Assembly: GCA_025175895.1 (NCBI GenBank)
Contig: CM045996.1
Coordinates: 105,389,179 to 105,453,178, forward strand
Length of the DNA: 64,000 nucleotides
Source: Wurfbainia villosa
Lineage: Eukaryota; Streptophyta; Magnoliopsida; Zingiberales; Zingiberaceae
Direction of reading: 5' to 3'
Shown here: positions 1 through 9,843 of the stretch, one piece after another
How positions within the stretch are numbered: the stretch's first letter is position 1
How the letters are laid out: every line of letters starts with the position of its first letter
Made by a program: the position numbers and the translations under genes
The notes under the pieces: generated by a model
What the model was told of the DNA's origin: nothing
Seen by the model: the letters and a program-made list of their open reading frames with translations, nothing else
Database searches by the model: none

Positions 1-205
1 AGAGCTCGATCCGTGGAGTAGGAACCGGTTCGGTTCCGAACCACGTTATATCCTTGTGTTTGTGTGTTTGTGTTTTCGTTATTGCTTTATTATCTTTGTT
101 TCCGCTGCGCTAACGAAATTGTAGAGACGAACACGCGATCGAATTCCATCTACGAATGGTCAAACGCTATTCACCCCCCCCTCTAGCGGTGTCAAATCTC
201 CAACA
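1..205 (+). repeat. Element A: 3' end of the 5' LTR
   Basis: These 205 bases match 5064-5266, the end of the 3' LTR of the same element, with only about half a dozen differences. The LTR ends in CCAACA and is followed after two bases by a primer-binding site. The rest of this LTR lies left of the window. A run of seven or more C followed by TCTAGC lies about 20-30 bases before the end, as in the LTRs of elements B and F. The few differences from the 3' copy show the element is not brand new. Confidence 0.9.
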
Positions 206-207
206 AG

Positions 208-219
208 TGGTATCAGAGC
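208..219 (+). promoter_or_regulatory. Element A primer-binding site
   Basis: TGGTATCAGAGC is complementary to the 3' end of plant initiator-Met tRNA, the usual minus-strand primer of Ty1/copia elements. It lies two bases after the LTR end. Confidence 0.92.
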
Positions 220-272
220 CCGGGGCTCTTCTACGGACTAACCGCTGGGAGCTAGGACAAAGAAGCTAGAGG

Positions 273-2036
273 GTGAAGATGGAAGAACAATTGGGATGGA
301 ATATTAACACACCGATCCCTTACTCCTTCTATGGACAAGAAGGATTTAGACAATGGAAGGCGAGAATTGAGGACTTCCTAATGATGAGGGATTTCGAAGA
401 ATGGTCCATCTTAATGGAAGGATATAGCTATCCAAGAGGACCAAAAGGTGGATTCCTCAAGAAAAAGAGATGGACCGAAGAGCAAGTCCAAGCCTTCGAA
501 AAGAATGAGAAGGTAATGAAGTTGTTAATTGATTTAATACCTAACAATATCTTGTGTATGTTAGGTAATTATGTAGATGCAAACGAGGTATGGAGCCAAG
601 TGGCCAAGCTCCATGAAAGCCCATCAACAGTCCAAGAGGAAGAGACCGAAGAGGCTAATGCATCATTCTCACAAGGAAGTGAGGACTTGGAGGTTGAGAG
701 ATCATCAACATCCAAGGAGGAAGAGGAAGTAGAATCGAAAGTTGATAGGGAGTCAATTTCCGGGTTGGTGGAGGAAGTGGAAGAAGCATCTACTTCTAGG
801 ATTGAGGAGGAGATTAGAGTTTCCTCAACACCGGAGCATGAAGAAGAAGCTTCGACATCCGGTCAAGATGAAGAAGCCCAAAATCCAATTCCGGTCTCCA
901 TTAACCTAGGTAACTCAAACACTCTAATTTCAAATAAAAATAATATTATGTGTTTTGAGTGTAGGGAATTTGGGCACTATAAGAGCAAGTGCCCAAAGAA
1001 GATTAGGAAAGCTCCACCGGCACCAAAAGTCAAGGATGTCGGTTCCCCAACACCTAAAGGCAAGGAGCACATCATATGCTTCAAGTGCAATTCAAAAGGA
1101 CATTATAGGAATCAATGTCCTAGGGGGAGCAAAAAGACCCAAGAAGAAGCATCACAAGTAGGGGGAGCTAAGGCTAACCCTAAGGTACATTTTAGTAATG
1201 CATCTTCTAATTTAAATGCTAAAAAGCATGCTAGGAACTTTAATTCTCTTGCAATTTATGAAAAGCATGCTAATAGGAATAAATATTTTTGCTTAGGAGC
1301 TAAGAGAGTCCATGTAGGAAATAGGGAGAAATTTGGGACTAATGTCCCTAAAAACAACTTATTTAAGGACAAACCTAGGTCAAATAACTCAAGACCAATT
1401 CTACCTAGGGAATCAATTAAGAAAATAGGGGATCATCTAGGTTTTAATCCCAAGTGGACTAGGCATATGCCTAGGAAGTCCCATGCCCATGGTTTAAATC
1501 AAAACTCTAAAATTGGGCAATTAGAGATTGAAAACCAAGCCTTGAGGTCAAGGCTTGAAAAACATGAGAAGACCCTTAGGAACATACAAAACCAATTTAA
1601 AGGGTCAAATGATCAAAAGTCTAGGTTCAAATCTCAAAGTCAACACTTAGGACCTAAGAGTCAAAAGTCAACCAAGGGCAAGCAAGGTTTGGGTCACAAA
1701 CCTAAGCCTAAGGTGGCTTACCATAGTGTTCCATTTGATTATGGAACACAAACTAGGTCTAAGAAGACCAAGGTCAATAGGGAAGTCATCCCTAAGGTTG
1801 ACCAAAGGTTGTGTCTAGTGGCTAGGGTTTCTAGGAAACCTAGGGTGGCCACTAAGAAGGTTGCAAGGGGAGTTACCCCTAGAGTCAACCTAGGTAAGAC
1901 CCAAATGACCAATGCCAACAAGCCTAGGAGGGTCATTAGGAAGGTATCTAGGGAGGTTATCCCTAAGGAATACCTAATTAACCCTAGGAGCTCAAATCGG
2001 TTTTGGGTTCCTAAGAGCGTGATTAATTCACGCTAA
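273..2036 (+). CDS. gag: Element A Gag polyprotein (Sirevirus-like, pol-less)
   Basis: Intact 587-residue Gag, starting at the first in-frame ATG about 50 bases after the primer-binding site. Residues 1-115 are a copia-type Gag N-terminus. Residues 117-205 are very acidic. Two CCHC zinc knuckles follow: C227-C240 (CFECREFGHYKSKC) and C269-C282 (CFKCNSKGHYRNQC). Residues from about 415 form a short predicted coiled-coil stretch, then the tail is basic. The end (IPKEYLINPRSS...FWVPKS) resembles the end of the Gag of F and of I. Compared with F, the part after the VWSQVAKLHES motif goes straight into the acidic tract, so about 90 residues of the UBN2-type Gag core are missing. No protease or polymerase follows. 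The role by family is assembly of virus-like particles and RNA packaging. Membership of the Sirevirus group is inferred from the Gag end and the non-coding layout. Confidence 0.88.
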   Translation: MKMEEQLGWNINTPIPYSFYGQEGFRQWKARIEDFLMMRDFEEWSILMEGYSYPRGPKGGFLKKKRWTEEQVQAFEKNEKVMKLLIDLIPNNILCMLGNYVDANEVWSQVAKLHESPSTVQEEETEEANASFSQGSEDLEVERSSTSKEEEEVESKVDRESISGLVEEVEEASTSRIEEEIRVSSTPEHEEEASTSGQDEEAQNPIPVSINLGNSNTLISNKNNIMCFECREFGHYKSKCPKKIRKAPPAPKVKDVGSPTPKGKEHIICFKCNSKGHYRNQCPRGSKKTQEEASQVGGAKANPKVHFSNASSNLNAKKHARNFNSLAIYEKHANRNKYFCLGAKRVHVGNREKFGTNVPKNNLFKDKPRSNNSRPILPRESIKKIGDHLGFNPKWTRHMPRKSHAHGLNQNSKIGQLEIENQALRSRLEKHEKTLRNIQNQFKGSNDQKSRFKSQSQHLGPKSQKSTKGKQGLGHKPKPKVAYHSVPFDYGTQTRSKKTKVNREVIPKVDQRLCLVARVSRKPRVATKKVARGVTPRVNLGKTQMTNANKPRRVIRKVSREVIPKEYLINPRSSNRFWVPKSVINSR

Positions 2037-3768
2037 GATGGGTTTAGGGTGTGCCAACCTTGATTGGATGGGTAGTTAACTCAACCATGGTAAAGGTGGC
2101 ACTTTAGGATATTTTCAAGGTTATGGTTACCTTGGAAATAGATTTGAATCAATATCCTAAAGAATTTTAGGATGTGCCAATGCATTTTTGAAATTAAGAA
2201 AAATCAATTAAATTGGCACAATTTAGGTTTAGAGGTTAGTGTGCCATTTTGGTTTTTTTTGGCACACTAGGGAGATTAGGTTAATATGGCAAAATACTAA
2301 TTATATCAAATGGCAATTAATATTAAAATTTAGGTATTATTATACCTATATATTTTATATGTCATGCTTTGTTTATATAACATGCCATGACATCATGCTT
2401 TATTTTAATCATTTTATATGTCATGCATGTTTAGGATTAAGGTTTTAAATGTCATGTGTTTTTAGATTTCATCTTATGCCATGACATCATGATTATGAGC
2501 ATATGCTTATTTATATCATTTCTAATGCCATAATCATTCATGCATTTAAGACAATTTGATTGAAATTGATTTAAGGACTATGACATGACTCAAGTCCCAT
2601 TTATAAGGGAATCAAGTAGGGTTGCCTTAGAAAATGCATGAAACCCTAGATTAAATGAACAAAACCCACATCTCACATCCAAATTGACATGTATGTGTAT
2701 TTATACACCCTAGATACATGTGAGATGCTAGGATATGAGTTAAGTTCAAGGTGCATAGTTTTTGCATCTAGATGAACTAAAACTCATCTAATTTCAATTA
2801 GTGGATCATTAGAGCTTGTGTACAAGTCATGTACATAGAGCCCAAGGAATATGATCCAAAAATAAGGTTTTGAAAACATTTTAAAATCATTTTGAAAACC
2901 TTGGTGAAGTCTATCTTTGATAGCAATCACCATTGAGAGTTGATAAAATAGGCCAAAAAATATTTTCAATGGTTTTGAGTTTTGTATCAAACTATAAAAT
3001 AATTTTCAAATTTTTCACCCATTGTAATGACTATAAGTAATATACGATCAAATTTTCGATTTTTCAATTACGAGAACAATTATGCTTATGATTTTATTGA
3101 TTTAATGTTGATAACATGAAATTTTGATCGAATGGGTCAATCGATTATCGTCAGTTGATCAATAAATCGATTTCGTTAACAATTTGTTTAGCTTCACTAT
3201 TAAAGGTTCCTAACACTCCTTCCTAGGATATAAGCATGAAAAATCCATCGATATGGATTAGAGTGTATATCAAATTTAGGTGATTTAAAGTTCTATGTTG
3301 AACTGAACCTTAATTTTGATGGTTTAGAGTTCTAGGCTTCCAAGGACATTGTTGGTGCAATGGTCAAGGGAAAGCTTAGGGAGGTATCCATCTTGGGAAT
3401 GATGATGTGTTTTTCCTCAAGAGGAGAATATTGAGAGTATCAATTGGGAAATGATGGGTTTTAATGTAACAAATTAGATGTTCTGTATGTTCTATCCTTT
3501 GTATATGCATCTGTTGCTCGAAAAATGATTTTTTTTTTTTTGGTAGCATCCTAGGTATTTATTTTTGGATCAAGGGGGAGATTGTAAGATCTCATTGGGA
3601 CATGAGACATTGACCTCCTTGGAGAGAAAACCTTTTTGATGTTAGTTAAAAAGGGGGAGAATGTTTGGGGGAGAACATTTAGAGAGTGTTTACCAATTTG
3701 GGATAATTGGTAAGGGATTTGAGTTAGTGGTCTAACTCAAATGATTTGTTTGGTTTTTGTCAAACATC
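2037..3768 (+). other. Element A non-coding region between gag and 3' LTR (pol absent)
   Basis: About 1.7 kb of AT-rich sequence with no coding similarity that I can recognise. Protease, integrase, RT and RNase H, expected here, are missing. Parts (around 2690-2990) resemble the 3' untranslated region of element B around 7500-7850. Purine runs of the type AAGGGGGAGA occur at about 3570, 3650 and 3770, the last one being the true polypurine tract. A T-run is present at 3530-3540. Confidence 0.8.
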
Positions 3769-3781
3769 AAAAAGGGGGAGA
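3769..3781 (+). promoter_or_regulatory. Element A polypurine tract
   Basis: AAAAAGGGGGAGA lies directly before the 3' LTR, where plus-strand priming takes place. The same tract precedes the LTR of B at 8492-8504. Confidence 0.88.
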
Positions 3782-3782
3782 T

Positions 3783-5266
3783 TATTGGTGCAATCGGCCC
3801 AGGTCACGATTGACCAGGACTCGAGTTTGACTCGAGTGATATTTTGATGTTCGACAAAAACATATGACAATATAATTGTCATAGGGAAGTCCAAGTCTTG
3901 AGTACTTGACATGGGAAGTCCAAGTGGGACACTTGGCATTTGGCAAAGTCCAAGCATGGGTCTTGGCAAGGTAAAGTCCAAGTCATGGGTACTTGGTATG
4001 GAAAGTCCAAGTGGGGCACTTGACATTTGGGAAAGTCCAAGTCTTGAGTACTTGGCACAAGGAAAAGTCCAAGCATGGGTCTTGGCATGGAAAGTCCAAC
4101 ATGGGTTGGCAAGGGAAAGTCCAAGCTTGAGTCTTGGCATTTGAGAAGTCCAAGGGGATGGATATTGGCGGCGTAAAGTCCAAGTGGAGTCTTGGCGGCG
4201 TAAGTCCAATGTTTCTTGGCGGTGTAGACACCGTTAGCATGACATAGCCGAGGGAAGCACCTGGAGGCTAGCGCGATGGATGAACAAGTCATGGATGACT
4301 TGGAGGGATCCGAGAGGCGTGTGGCTGATGGAGGTGGCTTGAAGGCTTAGGTCTAGGCTAAGGGTGGTCTAGCAAGTATGGGGGCACCATACTTGGGTTA
4401 AAACCTCATTTTTGAGGTTGGCGATAGCATTATGGCGGTCGGCCGTGAGTCGACAAGTTCATTGCGGTTTAGAGATGGAAATGCTCGCGATGTCTCGCTC
4501 ATTGGAAGCGATTGGTAGTGTCGGCAGCGATTGGCTGTGTCGGCAGCGCAATGATCGCTTGCCAGTCGGCGATGTTGCCGATCAATGTCGAAACCGAAGC
4601 GCTCCGTAGCCGTGAGCGATCGACTACGGGCGTTAGCGATCGGCCCGCCAGAGATCCGTTGGAGTTTTTCCAGCGTGGATCGAGCCGTTGTCTCACGACA
4701 ACAGTGGCATCAGTCGATTGGTGACTTATGGAAGTCGACTGATAGGCGGAAATCCAGCTCGATGCAGGTTAAAAGCAGCTATTCGTGGAGGATTGAAGTA
4801 AGGGGTTTTCTTGGCCGATTTGAAGGGGAATTGTTGGTGCTCTTCCAGTCCTTCTAGGCTAGTCCAAGGCAACCAAAGATCAAGCAACCAAAGTGCTCTT
4901 GTAAAGTAGTTTTCTTTACTTGCATTATAAATCATTGTTGTAATTGCTTGTATCTATTTCTTATTGTTGTAAGAATAGTTTGTAAGAGGTTTCTCCACCT
5001 CCGACTTGTGTCGAGAAGGAGTATTTGTGGTTAGTGATTGCATTGGCATCGCTAGAGCTCTTTAGAGCTCGATCCGTGGAGTAGGAACCGGTTCGGTTCC
5101 GAACCACGTTATATCCTTGCGTTTGTGTGTTTGTGTTTTCGTTATTGCTTTATTATCTTTGTTTCCGCTGCGCTAACAAAATTGTAGAGACGAACACGCG
5201 ATCGAATTCCATCTACGAACGGTCAAACGCTATTCACCCCCCCTCTAGCGGCGTCAAACTCCAACA
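3783..5266 (+). repeat. Element A 3' LTR (1484 bp)
   Basis: Begins TATTGGTGCAAT, where the related LTR of B begins TGTTGGTGCAAC, so the terminal TG has probably mutated to TA. It ends CCAACA. The last 203 bases match window positions 1-205. It contains a hairpin-repeat array (3885-4230), a GC-richer stretch at about 4400-4760, and a TATAAAT at about 4926 that could be the promoter TATA box. Next comes TAGAA (5267-5271), the presumed target duplication, whose other copy should lie left of the window. Short open frames here are not genes. Confidence 0.88.
3885..4230 (+). repeat. CCAAG...CTTGG hairpin array in LTR of A
   Basis: About a dozen degenerate units of roughly 25-35 bp, each of the form AAGTCCAAG, 6-10 variable bases, then CTTGGCA. 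Each unit is an imperfect inverted repeat (CCAAG / CTTGG). A similar array is found in the LTR of element B. The array makes spurious minus-strand open frames with repeated LDF and WTF residues. Confidence 0.85.
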
Positions 5267-7487
5267 TAGAACACCTCAACAAAATGGGGTGGTGGAAAGG
5301 AGAAATCGTGCCCTACAAGGGGCGGCTAGGACTATGCTTATTGCATATTCTCTACCTAGCTACTTGTGGGTGGAAGCGGTTAATACCGCTTGCTATATCC
5401 AAAATAGGGTTCAAATCCATAGGTTTTTAGGAAAAACACCATTTGAATTATGGAATGGGACTATTCCCACAATTCATTATTTCAAAGTCTTTGGATGTAA
5501 AGTTTATATTTTAAACACCAAGGATAACTTAGGAAAATTTGAATCCAAAGCGGATGAGGGAATCCTAGTTGTATACTCATCCACAAGTAGAGGGTATCGA
5601 GTCTACAATAAGAGAACCCAAGGGATTGAGGAGTCCTCCAATGTTCAATTTGATGAAACTACTAGTACCTACCCTAGAAAGTCCTCCATTGATAAGGATA
5701 TTAATGAAAATAATCAAGACATCACCCAAAAACTTCAAAATTTGACCATTAGGGGTAATGATCAAGGGGGAGGAAGAGGAGATTCCGATGATGAAAGGAG
5801 GGTAGAAGATAACAATGATCAATTTGAAACCCTTTCTAGAACCCTAAGAATTCATCAAGATCATCCACTTGACCAAGTAGTAGGAGATATATCTCAAGGA
5901 GTAAGAACTAGGTCATTTCATAAACCTCCTACTAGTCAAGTAGCTCTCATTTCACAAATTGAGCCCAAATCGATTAATGATGCATTACATGATCCGGATT
6001 GGATTTTGGCAATGCAAGATGAATTGGCCCAATTTGAGAGGAGTCAGGTATGGGAGTTAGTACCTAGACCCAATGATAGCACCATAATTACTACAAGATG
6101 GGTCTTTAGGAATAAGCTAGATGACCAAGGAAATATCACTAGAAATAAGGCTAGGTCGGTTGCTAGGGGATTTAATCAAGTTGAGGGGCTTGACTATGAT
6201 GAGACCTATGCCCCGGTTGCTAGGTTAGAATCTATTAGGATTCTCTTAGTATATGCTTCCTACATGGGATTTAAACTTTACCAAATGGATGTTAAATCAG
6301 CATTCTTAAATGGTTATATTAAGGAGGAAGTATATGTAGAGCAACCACCCGGTTTTGAGAATATAGATTATCCAAACCACGTTTATAAGCTTAGGAAAGC
6401 ATTATATGGGTTAAAACAAGCTCCTCGGGCATGGTATGAAAGATTGTCATCTTTCTTAATTTCTAAGGATTTTAGAAGAGGCCAAGTAGATCAAACCTTG
6501 TTTATAAAGTCAACATTAAAAGATATCTTCATAGCCCAAGTATATGTTGATGACATTATTTTTGGATCAACAAATGATGATCTTCTTCAAGACTTTATAA
6601 AAAACATGAAAAATGAATTTGAAATGAGTTTAGTTGGAGAGCTCAACTTTTTCCTAGGGTTACAAGTCAAACAAACCCATGAGGGTATTCATATTTATCA
6701 AACCAAATATGCAAATGAAATGATCAAGAAATTTGGTTTGGAAAATGCCAAAATTGTAACCACTCCTATGGCCACTAGCACTAGAATAGATAGTGATCAT
6801 GAAGGAAAATCAATTGATCTTAAACTTTATAGGAGTATGATTGGTAGCCTACTATATCTAACCGCTAGTAGACCCGATATCTTATTTGCGGTAGGTATGT
6901 GTGCTAGATACCAATCTTGTGCCAAAGAATCACATTTAGTAGCCGTTAAGAGAATTTTAAGATATATTAAAGGCACCCTAAATGTAGGACTTTGGTATCC
7001 TAGGACTAGGTCATTTGAATTGCTTGGCTATACCGATTCTGATTATGCCGAGTGTAAATTGGATAGGAAGAGTACTAGTGGTGGATGCCAATTTCTTGGG
7101 TCCTCCCTAGTTAGTTGGAGTAGTAGGAAGCAACATTGTGTTGCTTTATCAACCACCGAAGCCGAATATGTGGCTATGGGTGGTTGTGTAGCTCAATTAC
7201 TTTGGATGAAACATACTCTTGTGGACTATGAGCTACACTACTCTAACATTAAAGTTTATTGTGACAATGTGAGTACCATCAACTTGACCAAAAATCCGGT
7301 ACATCACTCTAGGACCAAGCACATTGAAGTGAAACATCACTTCATAAGAGATCATGTGGCAAGAGGGGACATTGAACTTAATTATGTAGAATCTAAGTCT
7401 AACCTTGCCGATATCTTCACAAAAGCTCTTCCCGAAACCGAATTTTCATCATTAAGGAGAGAGCTTGGTATGTGCTTTGTAGAGTAA
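5127..7487 (+). CDS. pol: Element B Pol fragment: integrase end, RT, RNase H, fused in frame to LTR of A
   Basis: The native part starts at 5267. The open frame runs back through the LTR of A to an ATG at 5127, so the first 46 or so residues are LTR-encoded. The integrase end begins at RTPQQNGVVERRN (carrying the third acidic residue of the DDE triad). A linker, then a full RT follows: DPDWILAMQDEL, the VDVKSAFLNG-like motif QMDVKSAFLNG, and the catalytic YVDD at residues 473-476. RNase H follows with YTDSDYAE, TTEAEYVA and YCDN, ending at FTKALPETEF. No stop or frameshift interrupts it. The sequence fits the Sirevirus/Maximus clade. Protease and the first two integrase catalytic Asp are absent because A inserted in the integrase gene; they should lie left of the window. 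Gag is unseen. Confidence 0.9.
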   Translation: MFVFSLLLYYLCFRCANKIVETNTRSNSIYERSNAIHPPSSGVKLQHRTPQQNGVVERRNRALQGAARTMLIAYSLPSYLWVEAVNTACYIQNRVQIHRFLGKTPFELWNGTIPTIHYFKVFGCKVYILNTKDNLGKFESKADEGILVVYSSTSRGYRVYNKRTQGIEESSNVQFDETTSTYPRKSSIDKDINENNQDITQKLQNLTIRGNDQGGGRGDSDDERRVEDNNDQFETLSRTLRIHQDHPLDQVVGDISQGVRTRSFHKPPTSQVALISQIEPKSINDALHDPDWILAMQDELAQFERSQVWELVPRPNDSTIITTRWVFRNKLDDQGNITRNKARSVARGFNQVEGLDYDETYAPVARLESIRILLVYASYMGFKLYQMDVKSAFLNGYIKEEVYVEQPPGFENIDYPNHVYKLRKALYGLKQAPRAWYERLSSFLISKDFRRGQVDQTLFIKSTLKDIFIAQVYVDDIIFGSTNDDLLQDFIKNMKNEFEMSLVGELNFFLGLQVKQTHEGIHIYQTKYANEMIKKFGLENAKIVTTPMATSTRIDSDHEGKSIDLKLYRSMIGSLLYLTASRPDILFAVGMCARYQSCAKESHLVAVKRILRYIKGTLNVGLWYPRTRSFELLGYTDSDYAECKLDRKSTSGGCQFLGSSLVSWSSRKQHCVALSTTEAEYVAMGGCVAQLLWMKHTLVDYELHYSNIKVYCDNVSTINLTKNPVHHSRTKHIEVKHHFIRDHVARGDIELNYVESKSNLADIFTKALPETEFSSLRRELGMCFVE

Positions 7488-8491
7488 AAGTCTAGGTTTG
7501 CATGATCCCATGTTAAGCTTTATATCTTGATACATCTCACAAAAGCCTTAAGAAACCTTGATTTTTGTATTGAGCCACTTAGAAATATGTGAGATGATAG
7601 GGAAGGTGTACTTGGCTCATCATGCTTGTTATGATGCATTACTATGAGCCAATGACACACCTAGAGACATAAATACCTTATGGACCAATCATTGGGAAGG
7701 CTTGTATTCAAGTAATAGATACATAGCTCTAAGAACATGGTTGGAAATTCCAAATCATATATATTTTAAACTATATTCATCATATTTTGAAAAACAGTTT
7801 TCAAGTGGAACACAAAAGTGATACAAAGTTTGCAAAATCTTTAGAACTTTTGGTAGGTTCCAAGTTTGTATCAATCTTGAAATCTGGAAAACATATATTT
7901 TTCAAACTATTTTTACTTAATAAAGTATGATTCCAGAAATGTGTACACAAAATTTCGTGATTTTTTGAGGTTTCTAGAATTTCTAATGCATTTCTGAAGT
8001 TGGGCTGAAAAGGCTGAAATTTCGATTTCAGGTGTAGAAGTCGACTGGTTCAGAAACCAGTCGACTGATACACTATATTTTCGGATAAACAGCTCCATGT
8101 TTTGGTATTTAGTGTATCTTTGATGTCCTAAAACTATAGTATGATAATATTGCGTATACATAAAGTTTTAGGATTGATTAATGCAGTGTTTTAGGGGGAG
8201 TCTCATAAATTATATATTTTTCATCCCCAAAACCATTGTTGGTGCAAAGTTAGGACTTAACTTTTGAATTTTTGATTATTCTTTGCGTCAAATATTATTT
8301 ACACATCCTATCTTGGATTAAGGGGGAGCTTAATTTCAATCTTATACCTTAGTCCAAGATCCAACACCTTTAATTCTTTCATTTTTGAATCCTTCTCTTT
8401 TTGATGTATGTCAAAGGGGGAGAAGGAATGTTTAAGTTAGATGATTATGTGTGTATCATTAAAGACCTAACTTAAATGATTGTCAAACATC
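7488..8491 (+). other. Element B 3' untranslated region
   Basis: About 1 kb without genes between the RNase H stop and the polypurine tract. It contains an AACCAGTCGACTG palindrome at about 8056, and purine runs (AAGGGGGAG) at about 8320 and 8415 that resemble extra polypurine tracts. Similar stretches occur in the non-coding parts of A and F. Confidence 0.8.
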
Positions 8492-8504
8492 AAAAAGGGG
8501 GAGA
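8492..8504 (+). promoter_or_regulatory. Element B polypurine tract
   Basis: AAAAAGGGGGAGA lies one base before the LTR start TGTTGGTGC, identical to the tract of element A. Confidence 0.9.
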
Positions 8505-8607
8505 TTGTTGGTGCAACAATGCTCCAAGCATTTATATGTTTTGATGTTTGGATAATCATCTAAGTTAGGCAATATCATGTGATCTAATTGCGAATATGTT
8601 TTAAGTA

Positions 8608-8930
8608 ACAGGGAAATCCAAGGATGAAGACTTGGTAAAAGAGAAGTCCAAGTATGATCTTGGCAAGGGAAGTCCAAGGGATGGACTTAGCAGCATAAGA
8701 CCAAGCTTGTAGTCTTGGCAGCGTAAAGTCCAAGTGAACCTTGGCAAAGGAAGTCCAAGTATGATCTTGGCAAAGGAAGTCCAAGGGATGGACTTGGCAG
8801 CGTAAGACCAAGCCTGCAGTCTTTGCAGCATAAAGTCCAAGTGAACCTTGGCAAAGGAAGTCCAAAGTAAGGTCTTGGCAGCATAAGTCCAAGCTTGTAG
8901 TCTTGGCGGTGTAAAGTCCAAGCATTTGGC
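8608..8930 (+). repeat. CCAAG...CTTGG hairpin array with ~107-bp higher-order period in LTR of B
   Basis: Units of about 25-28 bp of the form AAGTCCAAG-N-CTTGGCA. Four units form a block of about 107 bp, seen at about 8645-8750 and again at 8752-8857, followed by a partial third block. The two full blocks differ at only a few bases. Confidence 0.87.
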
Positions 8931-9451
8931 AACCCAAGACATGACGAAACCGAAGGAAGCTCTTGGAAGCAAAGCGCAAAGGATGAACAAGTCGCGGACT
9001 CGGAGGGATCCTGAAGGCGCAAGGCTTAATGAGGAGCTAGAAGGTTGAGTCTAGGTCTAGGGTGTAAAATCAAGTGTGAATTACTCATACTTGATGAGTA
9101 TCGATCGGATCGATGTATCGATCGATTAATTGGCTCGGCCGAGTCGAGGTAAAACCACGGCCATCGATCGATTGCCTTAGTCGAGCGATCGATCGATGTT
9201 GCGATCCGTCGACTACAAAGCGTGATCGGTGATCAAGGAGAAAATCGCCACAGAATGCAGTTCCACTCGACTGATCACTCCATCAGTCGACTGATGGAGG
9301 GATCAGTCGACTGATCACCTGGCCGTTGGAAATTACGGCTACGAATCTCCGCAGAGATCTCGGTTCAGAAGTCGTTGGCTTCGGTGGCAGTCGACTGATG
9401 GTAAGCATCAGTAGACTGATCGAGGCCCAACTGGAAAAATAGCCCCTCTTC

Positions 9452-9460
9452 TATAAAAAG
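9452..9460 (+). promoter_or_regulatory. TATA box of the LTR of B
   Basis: TATAAAAAG lies in the middle of the LTR, downstream of the palindrome-rich part (U3) and about 380 bases before the LTR end. This is the expected place for the retrotransposon promoter. Confidence 0.7.
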
Positions 9461-9843
9461 GGGCCTTGGGGAGCTTGGTGAACCTAGTGCTTTCATTCCT
9501 AACTACACCCTCGTGCTCACCAAGCTTTCCCAAGTGTTTTAGCAATTCAAAACCTCCTCTTCTCTAGTTCTTAATCATCCATCATTGTAAAGAAGAGGAG
9601 AGCATTGTATGAAAGGTTTCTCCACCTTGGTTCATCCAAAGGAGAATATAGTGAAGCTTGGCTTGGACTAATCAACCTTACGGATTACCGTGGAGTAGGA
9701 GCGTCATCTCCAAACCACGTACATCGGGTGTTAGCGTTTGGTTTCTTATTTCTTATTCGTATTTGTATTGCTTTCGCTAACTTACTTGTAGAAACGAAGA
9801 AAGGCTAATCACCCCCCCTCTAGCCATTACAAGGGTCCTAACA

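Larger units (their letters stand above)
8506..9843 (+). repeat. Element B 3' LTR (1338 bp)
   Basis: Starts TGTTGGTGCAAC and ends CCTAACA. It carries a hairpin-repeat array (8608-8930), many CAGTCGACTG-type palindromes (9265-9420), a TATA box (9452) and the conserved C7-TCTAGC motif near its end (9806-9824). Directly after it the reading frame of element C resumes with TTTAG, the presumed 5-bp target duplication. The 5' LTR of B must lie left of the window. Confidence 0.9.

Noticed and set aside
2239..2448. Envelope-like or membrane protein after the gag of A
   Set aside because: 69 residues, hydrophobic only because of AT-rich sequence. No signal peptide or similarity, and no such frame in F.
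3760..4292. Minus-strand open frames rich in LDF, WTF and PCQ repeats (also 8483-9022)
   Set aside because: They are read through the hairpin array of the LTRs. The repeats follow the DNA unit, no known domain is present, and frames overlap.
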